Of a stretch of DNA of 64,000 bases, positions 36,771-45,430 are shown one piece after another. The notes under the pieces were generated by a model. That model was not told the origin of the DNA, did no database searches, and saw nothing but the letters and a program-made list of their open reading frames with translations. Made by a program: the position numbers and the translations under genes. How positions within the stretch are numbered: the first letter of the stretch is position 1; every line of letters starts with the position of its first letter. The stretch is from Salinispira pacifica (GTDB lineage Bacteria; Spirochaetota; Spirochaetia; DSM-27196; Salinispiraceae): the NCBI RefSeq assembly GCF_000507245.1, contig NC_023035.1:1129001-1193000 (forward strand), written 5' to 3'.

Positions 36771-37507
36771 GTGTACGCTCAGCAAACGCTTAATTTTTCA
36801 TCTGTTTCAGAATCACAGTATATACCACGTGGCCGGAATGAGCTTCACCGGATTTTCGAGCAACATTTTTCTGATTTCTGTTCTGAATACGACATGAAGT
36901 ATGCAACAGATTATGGCAAATTCCGTCTGCAAAGAATTGAGAACGCAGGAGAGAAATTTATTACCTGTGGCGATTATCTACACGGAATCGCACGCATCCG
37001 CTGTCAAAACAAAGATTGCGGCTATGACTATTTCAGACCATTTTCCTGTAAAGGGTTTTATCTCTGCCCATCCTGCAGTCAGAAACGAACATTGCTGCTT
37101 TCTGAACATTTCACTGAAGAGGTGTTCCTTGATCTTCCCTGGCTGCATGGCCGAGCAGGAAACCGCAGGTTTCCGACCAGGCCCCATCGACAGTTTGTTT
37201 TTACCCTTCCGAAAGTCCTTCGGCTTATCTTTCGCCGCAACCGCACACTCTTTGCCAAAGTTTCACGGTTAATAAACCAGCTCATTTCCGATTTTTATTC
37301 ATATGTAACCGGAAGGACTATTCGTTTTGGAATGATCGTAGCACACCAGACTTTCGGTGATTAAAGGTGCGTACCGCAGCAGCATGTGCTGATGCGAGGA
37401 ACGCACCGACAATGCTTCGTTGGAACCCGCATTTCCACTGCATCGTTCTTGAAGGAGGCTTCGACCAGGATGGCCAATTCTTTTATATTCCATTTTCCGA
37501 TTTAAGT
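36771..37507 (+). pseudogene. IS91-type (Y1/HUH) transposase remnant
   Basis: The first ~195 residues match the zinc-binding N-terminal region of IS91/ISCR transposases: CGDYLHGIARIRCQNKDCGYDYFRPFSCKGFYLCPSCSQKRT with its Cys pairs, then QFVFTLPKVLRLIFRRNR. A stop at 37362 coincides with a 42 bp palindromic insertion, after which the frame resumes (RWNPHFHCIVLEGGFDQDG) until IS copy C begins at 37508. The catalytic tyrosine region is missing. Confidence 0.82.
37366..37407. repeat. Small nested palindrome inserted in the IS91-like gene
   Basis: Outer arms GGTGCGT (37366-37372) and ACGCACC (37401-37407), inner arms CAGCA (37380-37384) and TGCTG (37387-37391). It lies exactly where the transposase frame is broken between FGD and RWNPHFH, so it looks like a small palindromic insertion, similar in style to REP/RPE elements. 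Confidence 0.6.
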
Positions 37508-39168
37508 AGGGCCTCCTGAAAAAACCCTATGCTGCCATATTACCATACCCCAATACCACGGGGAAATGAGACTTCGTAATTTTTCGGCTGCGTAGCATAG
37601 CTATGATAAAGACGTAAAAAAGATCCTTCCGAATCTTTTCCAGGTTCATCACCAGCATGATCATGGCCACCTGCGATTCACTGGTCTCAGCAAGCTTTGT
37701 CATTAATCGACCCATTGAGTACCGTCGTTTTGCTCTGCCAAATGTCCCTTCGACAGCTATTCTATCCAGCTCATCCTGACGGGCCAGCTTCTTTCGTTCT
37801 CGATTTTCTCCACGATCTTTCGGTGGACGACCAAGCGGCGGACCGGATAATCTGATTCCCCGTTCCTTGCACCAATTCCGGTTGCCCCTGGTGCGGTAAA
37901 TCTGATCGGCGTGTATTGATTCCGGATACACACCATATCTGTGCCTGTACTTTTCAGCCTGCATGACTAAATCACCAGACTCGTTGTATGGATCCCATGA
38001 ACAGCGATCGATAAACATGTACCCGTCAATATTGGCGGATGAAATCTTCATGCCGAACTCAACCGGGGTACCGGCTTTTCCCCTGACGATGGGTCGAATA
38101 TGGGGTTGGGAGATACTCACAATCCGGCCCGATATTCGATGATCTTTGGATTCATACATCAGTGCCTGCTGGCGAAAGACTTCCGAGATAACCAACAGAT
38201 TCCGGTACTGCTGCCGAGACAGGCTATTCAAGCCGACTACCGTCGCTAATTGCTCTATATGCCGGAGATTACGGCGTATGTACCCCAGCTGCTTGCGTAT
38301 TGCCTTGCGCATCTTGTTCTTGCTTGCTCTGCGCTTTTTGATGACAGCCAAAAAATCCTTTCGCGCTTTCTGCCGGTAGGTTCGGGGTTTTGTCGCCCCC
38401 TTGGGCCGTTCTGCGTGAAGAACGTCTAGGATGGTTTCCAGTTTTTCCCGGCTCTCATTTAAAAGGGAAAGGTCTGTGGGATATCGAATATCACCGGGCA
38501 CGCAGGTGGCATCAATCAGAAGCTTTCCGTTGTTTTCTACCTCAGGATTTTCTTCTTTTTCAGCTTCCGTATCATCTTTCGTTTTTTTTACGTTCTTCGG
38601 CAATTATCATTTCATTTGCCCGGGAAATCATGTCCATGCTGATTCGCTTTCTGAAATGAACCATCCCGGATGCACGGCCGGGCAACGAGCGTAGCGAGTG
38701 ACCAGGCATGGATGGATCAAAAGGAGCCTCATCCTGGTACCCCTGCATTCCGATGAGATATTGCAGGTAAGGCGTCTCACGAATCTGCTCCACGGTTTCC
38801 TCATCTGTAATTCCTAATTTTTCCTTTATAATCAGGGCACCCAGAGCTGTCCGAAACTGTATTGCCGGAGCGCCTTGCCCGCTTTCGATAGCAAACTGTG
38901 AGGCGTATTCTGCTTCTAAATCTTCCCAGGGAATTAAATCAGCAAGCTGTACCCAGCGGTTATTGGGGTTCAGTTTGCCTCCAAATGGGAGATAGAAATC
39001 TTCAAATGAAAGCTGCGTTTTGTCCTCAGTTCTATACATAATCCCTCCCGCCAAGAAAACAGGTGCAAGGGTTTTTGCCTGGTTTTCGCAAAAACCGTGC
39101 ACTTCATGCACAAATTCTAGCAGTATTTCATTTATATGTATAGGGTTAAGGTTTTTTCAGGAGGCCCT
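37508..39168 (-). mobile_element. IS5-type insertion sequence, copy C (1661 bp)
   Basis: Both terminal repeats are intact. Its length equals that of copy D (1620) plus the 42 bp insertion minus one A in the A-run. The flanks AAGT and ACTT are not direct repeats, unlike copies A and D, which suggests that recombination between IS copies has replaced one side. It separates the IS91-like remnant from the attC-like site at 39200. Confidence 0.93.
37527..39039 (-). CDS. IS5-type DDE transposase, copy C (two frames)
   Basis: Start at 39039 behind GGAGGG. The first frame carries the N-terminal domain with the 14-residue insert PGHSLRSLPGRASG between DPSM and MVHF and ends at 38572. The second frame is open from 38603 to 37527 and holds the complete DDE domain (DATCVPGD, HADQIYRT, VEGTFGRAKRRY). 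The A-run here has eight A (38582-38589), so joining the frames needs a +1 or -2 shift rather than the -1 of copies A and D. Activity is doubtful. Confidence 0.8.
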
Positions 39169-39199
39169 ACTTTGGAAACGGAATAATTTCGGGGCCGGG

Positions 39200-39245
39200 C
39201 TATTAACGTGCCTTGACGGCGGGGGGCCTTATATGTGTTATGTAG
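39200..39245 (-). other. Short attC-like site (cassette end)
   Basis: On the minus strand, eight bases after the DUF6933 stop, CTACATAAC begins a ~46-base stretch ending AAGGCACGTTAATAG. CTACATAAC is the exact complement of GTTATGTAG at the other end of this gene group (40491-40499), as expected for the R'' and R' cores of one integron cassette. The inner pairing is weak and the length short, so it may be degenerate. Confidence 0.5.
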
Positions 39246-39252
39246 CTCATTT

Positions 39253-39798
39253 TCAAATTTCTTCACTTAATTCTTTTAACTTTTCAATTGGGAAGAACCC
39301 ATCTCCAGAGCATAGAACCGGTGTCTCATTCAATCTCTTATTCAAAAAGTAATTATTCTTCGATTTATTGTTTGGATCAGGAAGATCTATTCGCTCCAGA
39401 TAATATGGAATCATTAGCATAAAATCATTCATCGAACCCAATACGCTTCTGCTATGGGTTTTAACCAAATTTACTTTCGCAGTGCTGGATCCAAGTAGCT
39501 TTTCGATTTGAGTGTCAGTAAAATTTTCTATTCGTAAATTTTTAATAAGATTGTGGATAAACAGATCATCAAAATTGCGAAGATCTTCTTTGATTATATT
39601 GAAGAGAAGAAATGAGAATCTACTAAGATCATGAGTGAAAAGAATTGCTTTGCGGCGATTAAAATAGGTTAGGTTTGAATGCCAAAAATGAATTGAGCTT
39701 ATTGTTTGTTTGGGTAATGCTTTGAAGGACACTTCTTTAATCTGATCCTGAATCTTTTTCGTGCACCCAATGGTAATCTGATTTCCTGAATTATTCAT
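39253..39798 (-). CDS. DUF6933-like protein, third gene of the toxin-antitoxin operon
   Basis: A 181-residue protein from the ATG at 39798, which overlaps the VapC stop by eight bases. Seen: ITIGCTKKIQDQIKE, then IHFWHSNLTYFNRRKAILFTHDLSRFSFLLFNI, a pattern I associate with DUF6933 (usually 'W..NL..I.RRK...FT...T.FS.L'). The role of this family is unknown. Its tight coupling to a VapBC pair suggests an accessory part of the toxin-antitoxin module or a cassette passenger. The longer frame to 39855 overlaps vapC and is not preferred. Confidence 0.65.
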   Translation of the reverse strand: MNNSGNQITIGCTKKIQDQIKEVSFKALPKQTISSIHFWHSNLTYFNRRKAILFTHDLSRFSFLLFNIIKEDLRNFDDLFIHNLIKNLRIENFTDTQIEKLLGSSTAKVNLVKTHSRSVLGSMNDFMLMIPYYLERIDLPDPNNKSKNNYFLNKRLNETPVLCSGDGFFPIEKLKELSEEI

Positions 39799-40207
39799 AC
39801 GCGAAAATATTCCTAATCTTTTCTTTGTCGATGGTCCGGTAAATATAATAATCATTATCGATTGTTATAATTTCCTTGATATTCAATTTTTCAGAAATAA
39901 AAACCAGTGATGCATCTGCAAGATCCATTGGAATATCTGAATATTTTTCTGAGAGAGAAATAATCCTATCCAAACCTTCGTATTTTATTTCTTCAATTAT
40001 TATGCCTCCAAGCCTAATCCATCTTAGAAAGTCAATTTGAGCCTGAACATTGAAAGAGAGCATGTGAGACACTTCAGTGATAACCGGCCAGGTACTTATT
40101 AATCTTCCTTTATAATTTTTAAGGAAATCAAAGATCGATTGGTAATATTTATCATTTTTATTAAAAAGTGCGATTAAAGGACCAGCATCAATGAGAGTGT
40201 TTTGCAT
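39791..40207 (-). CDS. VapC-type PIN-domain toxin
   Basis: PIN ribonucleases cleave specific RNAs and are held in check by the paired antitoxin. Seen: the first acidic residue in TLIDAGPLIALF (Asp7), WPVITEVSHML with the conserved Glu, MDLADASLV with the second Asp, and ITIDNDYYIYR near the end. The 138-residue length is normal. The gene overlaps the antitoxin by 20 bp and the DUF6933 gene by 8 bp. Confidence 0.88.
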   Translation of the reverse strand: MQNTLIDAGPLIALFNKNDKYYQSIFDFLKNYKGRLISTWPVITEVSHMLSFNVQAQIDFLRWIRLGGIIIEEIKYEGLDRIISLSEKYSDIPMDLADASLVFISEKLNIKEIITIDNDYYIYRTIDKEKIRNIFAYE

Positions 40208-40433
40208 TGAGCTGTTCCTTTAGCCGGTATTTATATTCTGAGGAGAGATTTGAACCTGCGCCATATTTTCCAAAAAATTCGAGGCCTAATTCATAAGGTG
40301 GTTTAGATTGATAATGAAATTCGTAATATTCTGAAATTGCTTTTTTGATAATTTCTGATTTAGTAGTTTTTTCTACTTCTATTATTTGAGCAAGCTTATT
40401 ATCAATTTCATCATTTAAGCGGACAGTTGTCAT
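40188..40433 (-). CDS. Ribbon-helix-helix antitoxin
   Basis: An 81-residue protein: MTTVRLNDEIDNKLAQIIEVEKTTKSEIIKKAISEYYEF is a typical RHH fold that binds DNA as a dimer, and the remaining tail would wrap the toxin. GGAGG precedes the ATG. It is first in the operon, and its promoter overlaps a palindrome, fitting autoregulation. Confidence 0.88.
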   Translation of the reverse strand: MTTVRLNDEIDNKLAQIIEVEKTTKSEIIKKAISEYYEFHYQSKPPYELGLEFFGKYGAGSNLSSEYKYRLKEQLNAKHSH

Positions 40434-40443
40434 TCAATCCTCC

Positions 40444-40482
40444 GTATTACGTATTGTAATACTAGTTTGGATTGAAAATCAA
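40444..40482 (-). promoter_or_regulatory. Promoter and operator of the toxin-antitoxin operon
   Basis: Minus strand: TTGATT (40477-40482), an 18-base spacer and TACAAT (40453-40458). The -10 lies inside a perfect palindrome GTATTAC-N5-GTAATAC (40444-40462), the expected operator for the RHH antitoxin. The cassette thus carries its own promoter, as toxin-antitoxin cassettes in integrons usually do. Confidence 0.7.
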
Positions 40483-40490
40483 TACTAAGT

Positions 40491-40613
40491 CTACATAACG
40501 TCCGCATCAGCTGCAATTTTGTCCCGAAGGGTTGGCGTAGTTTTTGAAATGAGCGAAGCGACTTCAAAAACTATGACAAAAAAATTGTCAGTTGCATGCG
40601 TTTGTTATATGGC
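40491..40613 (-). other. attC integron recombination site (VCR-like, 123 bp)
   Basis: On the minus strand, 61 bases after the res stop, the site starts CCATATAACAAACGCATG and ends GATGCGGACGTTATGTAG. The outer cores (ATAAC/GTTAT) and inner boxes (CGCAT/ATGCG) pair, with further imperfect pairing inward (CAATTTTTTTGTC with GACAAAATTG; TAGTTTTTGAA with TTCAAAAACTA) and a GC-rich loop. The 5' and 3' ends closely resemble Vibrio cholerae repeats (TATAACAAACGCC...GGGCGTTA), and the length is similar. No integrase gene lies in the window. Confidence 0.75.
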
Positions 40614-40674
40614 CCTCTGATTTACAACCTTCTTCCGCGCCCCCACCGAAGCACAGGACGTGCGGAGGTGGTTC

Positions 40675-43287
40675 TTATTCAACAAGAGTTTTAAAACTAT
40701 CATCAAACTCCTGCTTTTTAATTCTTTCATTGTAAAAAGGCATTCCTAATATATTAAAGTCCTTATTCTTCCAAAGAACCTCTATTTTATGTTGATCTTT
40801 AAGCTCTTTCAGAAAATCTTCTTTCCATTTATCTGTTTGTATTAGATGTTCGCCTTTTGGTTCAATAAAAACTTGATACTGGATGCTTATATCCTGTTCC
40901 TTTTTAGATAGGAAAAGTAGGAAGTCTGGTTCAAAGGGTCTTCCATCTTGGAAATTGAATATTTGGAAGTGTTTTTCATTTCTAACAAGATAAACAGTAT
41001 CATATTTTTCTTTTAACTTTTCATACATTTTATCAATATAACGAACCAAGTATTTTTCTTCAGAAGTTCCATAATTCTCATTGAATACATACCAATCTTT
41101 CTCAGATAGATCCATTTTAAGCTCGGTATTTCTTGTTTCATTCTGACCGATACCATACTCCTGATCGCCGCTATCATTCACATATATATTAAGTCGTTTG
41201 TTTTTCAGTTTCTTTTTAATATAATATGGTTCAAATTTTTTGGTTCCTTTGAATTCTACATTTTCACTGGAAATAGTATGACTAACTTTTTCCAGAACCT
41301 CTATAAGAATTTTGAGCTCAACTTCGGGCCTTAGTTCATTAAGAACGGACTCTGGCCCTTCTAATTCTATAGAAACATTCTTAAGATAATCTTCTGAGAT
41401 AATAAACTCGCTTATTGATTGAATATTGGGGAGAAAAGACTTCAAATTATTAAAATGGTAAAAATCAAGTTTACTAAGTGCTTTTCTAACTACTCTATTA
41501 TCAAAATCCGAAATTTTGAAATCTTTGATTTTATAGGTTCTATTTCCAGAATCTTCACTTTCAAAGATTGCTGTCGCAATTCCATAGCCGGTTTGCAATC
41601 TTACTTTGTGTGTTTGCTTTGTTATAGTTGTCGGTAATGAAAAGATGTCCTTCCGGTCATTTTCAATTTTTTGATTCAAGAAAACTAATCCATTATTATA
41701 AAAATCACTTTCTTTGAAATCAAACTTCAGATCTAATTGAATTTCTCTCGATTCCTTCGGTTTTATCCCCATTTCATGTAAGGCTTCATTCAGCTCATGT
41801 ATATATTTAGGGTTATAAGCACTGTGATAATAGAGTTCTTCGCAGATACGGAGCTCATTATCAATATCTTCATCATATTTTCTCTGGAATTTTGGGTCTG
41901 TTATATCCAGAGAAAAGGGACAATAACGAGCACCTCTTCCTATTAGCTGGGCTTCCGAAATGGTTGTTTTTCCAATTTGTCCTGTTTTAGTATTCTTATC
42001 TCGGGTATTATACAGTCGCACAATATCAAAAAGATTGAGAACATCCCAGCCTTCATTCAGCATATCAACAACAAAGATAGCCCTGTATTCATTATCAGGG
42101 TCTTCGAGTGTGTTTACTGCAATCTGCTTTTCTTCTGATTCGGATTTACTATTTACAACAATACATTTATCTTCTGAAAAATCCTCTTTTATCTCATCAA
42201 CAAGGCTTTGTATGTTGATATTATTATCTTTTATGTAACTAAAGACTTCTTTAATTGAATTGTCTGCTGTAGCTGAATTAAGTTTATTAATATCGGATAT
42301 TTTAAGTGTTTTAATCTTGTCTGTAAACTCGTCAAAGAACAATTTACTATCGTCAATTTTTTTCGATTTAAGCAGCACAACAGGTTTAATATGGAGTCTG
42401 TTCTTCTCGAATATTTTTCTTCTAAACTGGCTCAACAGACAGGCTTGCAATGCTCTGTCAATATTGCTTATGTCCGCTTGCAGAACTTTCACCTCTTTTG
42501 AATAACCATCAAGTCGGAACTGTTTTAGAGAGTAGTCGAACAGTATTTTATCAAAATATTTATTTGCCACATCTTCATTTGATAAATCAGCGGTTGCCGT
42601 AAATTCCAATAATAGGTTTTCAATGTTTGAGCGAAAAATCCTGTTTACCGTACCTTCCCATGAAGTAACTTCTTCAAACAGAGTCTTTGTTAAATCTTTT
42701 TTTCTTTTTGTTTCAGCATTGATATGGTGTGCTTCATCGGATATTAGAACGATTTTTTTATCAGAGAAATCTTCATAGGTTAAAGAATTTTCTCTCGGAG
42801 TGTTTAGCCTTGAATGTAGTCCCTGAATTGTTGTAAAGACAATGTTGATATCATCTTCATTTACTGCCTGAAAGTTATCTACCTCCTTAACCGTCACCTG
42901 TTTGCTTGAAAAACTAAGTGATTCCGCAAACAGATATTTAATTGAAGCCGGATTAAGAAAGTTTTCCCTTGTTTTGTTGATGATATTTGTACTGTTTACA
43001 AAAAACAGAAAGTTGCGATAACCCTGTTCATAGAGATACAAAATAAGCCCTGCCATTATCAGGGTCTTACCACTTCCGGTTGCCATGTGAAACAAAATCT
43101 GAGAAGGTTTTTGTCTGATAGTCTGGTTATTGTAATAAAACAGAAAGCGTGAAAAAGCTTCTTCCTGATATGGTCTTAGTTCAAAAGTCGAATTAAGATT
43201 AGACTTTATGCTTTCAGGTATTTCCGGTAATGTCTGCCCCAGTTCTTTAAATGCAGTTATTTTTTGCTCTAAGGTTTGTCCATTCAT
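40675..43287 (-). CDS. Type III restriction enzyme, Res subunit
   Basis: The 870-residue protein has a superfamily-2 helicase core: Walker A MATGSGKTL (about residues 68-76), DEAHH box (ISDEAHHIN), and motif VI-like STISEAQLIGRGARY, followed by a C-terminal region with the endonuclease-like PDFLLFLSKKEQ...FIEPKGEH (a PD-ExK pattern). Known Res subunits translocate or slide and cut DNA only in complex with Mod. It overlaps mod by four bases (ATGA). The gene is AT-rich and seems intact, but Mod is broken, so restriction is probably lost unless another Mod substitutes. Confidence 0.93.
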   Translation of the reverse strand: MNGQTLEQKITAFKELGQTLPEIPESIKSNLNSTFELRPYQEEAFSRFLFYYNNQTIRQKPSQILFHMATGSGKTLIMAGLILYLYEQGYRNFLFFVNSTNIINKTRENFLNPASIKYLFAESLSFSSKQVTVKEVDNFQAVNEDDINIVFTTIQGLHSRLNTPRENSLTYEDFSDKKIVLISDEAHHINAETKRKKDLTKTLFEEVTSWEGTVNRIFRSNIENLLLEFTATADLSNEDVANKYFDKILFDYSLKQFRLDGYSKEVKVLQADISNIDRALQACLLSQFRRKIFEKNRLHIKPVVLLKSKKIDDSKLFFDEFTDKIKTLKISDINKLNSATADNSIKEVFSYIKDNNINIQSLVDEIKEDFSEDKCIVVNSKSESEEKQIAVNTLEDPDNEYRAIFVVDMLNEGWDVLNLFDIVRLYNTRDKNTKTGQIGKTTISEAQLIGRGARYCPFSLDITDPKFQRKYDEDIDNELRICEELYYHSAYNPKYIHELNEALHEMGIKPKESREIQLDLKFDFKESDFYNNGLVFLNQKIENDRKDIFSLPTTITKQTHKVRLQTGYGIATAIFESEDSGNRTYKIKDFKISDFDNRVVRKALSKLDFYHFNNLKSFLPNIQSISEFIISEDYLKNVSIELEGPESVLNELRPEVELKILIEVLEKVSHTISSENVEFKGTKKFEPYYIKKKLKNKRLNIYVNDSGDQEYGIGQNETRNTELKMDLSEKDWYVFNENYGTSEEKYLVRYIDKMYEKLKEKYDTVYLVRNEKHFQIFNFQDGRPFEPDFLLFLSKKEQDISIQYQVFIEPKGEHLIQTDKWKEDFLKELKDQHKIEVLWKNKDFNILGMPFYNERIKKQEFDDSFKTLVE

Positions 43288-44192
43288 GCTTTACCGCCAT
43301 AGAACTTGTGATTCAGCTTTTTATCTTCATCGCTGATACTGTAATCAACATCATCTATTTCAGAATATGGTACATAGAGCATATTTTTATCAAGCGTTTC
43401 AATAAGAAAGCGTTTCTGATCTTTAAAGGGAAGTTTTTCAAACTCGTCTATACTGGCATTGATTGTTTTGATGTCCACTTTGTAGGAGATAAATGCTTTA
43501 TCCTGCATTTTTTTCCAGATTTTGAGTAATGATTTTGCGTCTTTAGTTTCATTTATTTTATCAATATATTCTTGGTTAGCTTTTGAAAGCTCGCAGTAAG
43601 TGAAAGAACCGCCACCTTGCCATTTAACATCTTTGGAAACACCTGTTTGATCATAGTTATTTGAAGGTATTAATTCATCATTTTTTTCAATGTTTTTACC
43701 AATAACATTTTGCAGTCTTATAACAGAATCGTTCTTTCCATAATCTAATTGTTCAATACCTATAAATCTGCGATTCATTTTTAAAGCTACGGCACAAGTT
43801 GTACCTGAACCTAAATGATAATCAAGTACGATATCATTTTCGTTTGTAAATGTTGAGATTAATATCTTTAGGAGCTGTTCAGGTTTTTGACCGTTAGGAA
43901 AACTTACACCTCCTTCTCTTGTAACATTATTCCAATTTAGTTTATTCCATAGAGTTCCTAACTTTTCCTTTTTGTATAAATTATTATCTTCAATAATAGT
44001 GACATTTGAAAACCAACTTACTAATCTTTTTTTAGATCCTACAAAATGAACAGTTGTTTTTTTACCTTTATTTTTCCCTGATGTAGGGTAATATTCAATG
44101 TAATATAAATTTTCATCCTTACCTGTAGCTTCCTGTACTCTTGTTCTTATAGATGTTTGAGCATTTTCTGTCGTAAATCACTGCTGTCCGGT

Positions 44193-45347
44193 TTAATTTC
44201 CAGCCCCCTCAAAAAGCCAAAGATTTGATGAAATAGGGGAAGGTGGAGGCGGATGAAATAATTCGGAGATATCCCGGCGATCCAGAATGGTTAACTTGAG
44301 GACCTGCATTATTTTTTGAAACGTCGATTCAATTCCATGTAGTACCTTCATCATCCAAATGAGAACATACACAATTAATGCTATCCAGATTTGACTCCAT
44401 ACTGCATTCTTACTCGTTCCGAAGAAAGTTTTAATTTTCAGATTTTGCTTGATCCATTTAAAGAATAGCTCAACCTGCCAGCGTTCCTTATAAATATCCG
44501 CGATCTCATGTGCTGGCAAGTCGAAGTTGTTTGTGAGAAAACGGTATACCTTCCCATGCTCCGGATCTTTATACGTAACCACTCGGATCAGGTCGGGATA
44601 GTTTGCTTCGGCACTATCTTGGGTAAACTTCATCCAAGCATCTTCAAGTACCGGCCCATCGGGATTCTTATGGTATACAAGAGTTGTTCTCACCCTGGCA
44701 TTCTTCTTTAATCTGGTTACGAATGTAACGTCATCTAATTGCAATTTGTGAAATGACTTATAGTTATTATACCCCCGATCAAAAACCATAATATCTCCCT
44801 TCTTGCGGGGAAAATCTAAAAGCGTATTCGTCTCATGGAGTTTACCGGTACTCAGCTGTACATAATTTGGTAGTGCGCTGTCACTGTTATAGCTGGCGTG
44901 CAGTTTTATTGCCCCCTTTGTTGTACGAAACTGAGCCCAGTCATAGCGCGAGAGGCAGAGGTCGATTGTCGTGGCATCAATGATTTGCAAGGGATTGCGA
45001 AAACGGTGGTTCGGCGTATGCATTGTACCTGCCTGACCAAGGAGCTGATAAAATAAATCCTTAAAGATATCACTGCTGCGTTTTGCCAGGGCATCAGCGA
45101 CAGTGGATTTTTTTACCGGCGCCATGCCGGCATGATAGAGTTTAGCATGCTGGGAGTGCATGGTTGCTATGACTTCATTCAGACTGAATGCCTGTGAAAC
45201 TTGTGCATAGGTCATTGTTTTAAGAAGAAGATCTGTGGAGAGGGTCCGTATTCCTTTATCTCCATCGTGCAAATCGACAATTTTCTTGAAATCATATCGT
45301 GAAATGACGCTATTCAATGTGCCAAGCACCGTGCTATACTTTTTCAT
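44193..45347 (-). CDS. IS4-family transposase
   Basis: A 384-residue DDE transposase with the first Asp in IDATTIDLCLSRYDW, the second in VFDRGYNNYKSF, and the YREK signature YKERWQVELFFKWIKQNLKIK holding Glu. The coding frame fills the element up to the left inverted repeat. It looks intact. The distal inverted repeat survives beyond the inserted copy D, so the composite could still move in principle. Confidence 0.92.
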   Translation of the reverse strand: MKKYSTVLGTLNSVISRYDFKKIVDLHDGDKGIRTLSTDLLLKTMTYAQVSQAFSLNEVIATMHSQHAKLYHAGMAPVKKSTVADALAKRSSDIFKDLFYQLLGQAGTMHTPNHRFRNPLQIIDATTIDLCLSRYDWAQFRTTKGAIKLHASYNSDSALPNYVQLSTGKLHETNTLLDFPRKKGDIMVFDRGYNNYKSFHKLQLDDVTFVTRLKKNARVRTTLVYHKNPDGPVLEDAWMKFTQDSAEANYPDLIRVVTYKDPEHGKVYRFLTNNFDLPAHEIADIYKERWQVELFFKWIKQNLKIKTFFGTSKNAVWSQIWIALIVYVLIWMMKVLHGIESTFQKIMQVLKLTILDRRDISELFHPPPPSPISSNLWLFEGAGN

Positions 45348-45430
45348 GCTAGTAATTTCCTTTTGTGTAATGGTTTAGTGGTAAACACATTATGCACAGA
45401 TAAAAGGCAAATTACTAGCTTTTTTTATTT

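Noticed and set aside
40501-40625. Hairpin at the end of res as an ordinary terminator
   Set aside because: No T-tract after the outer stem, an imperfect 120 bp fold and VCR-like ends; attC explains it better.
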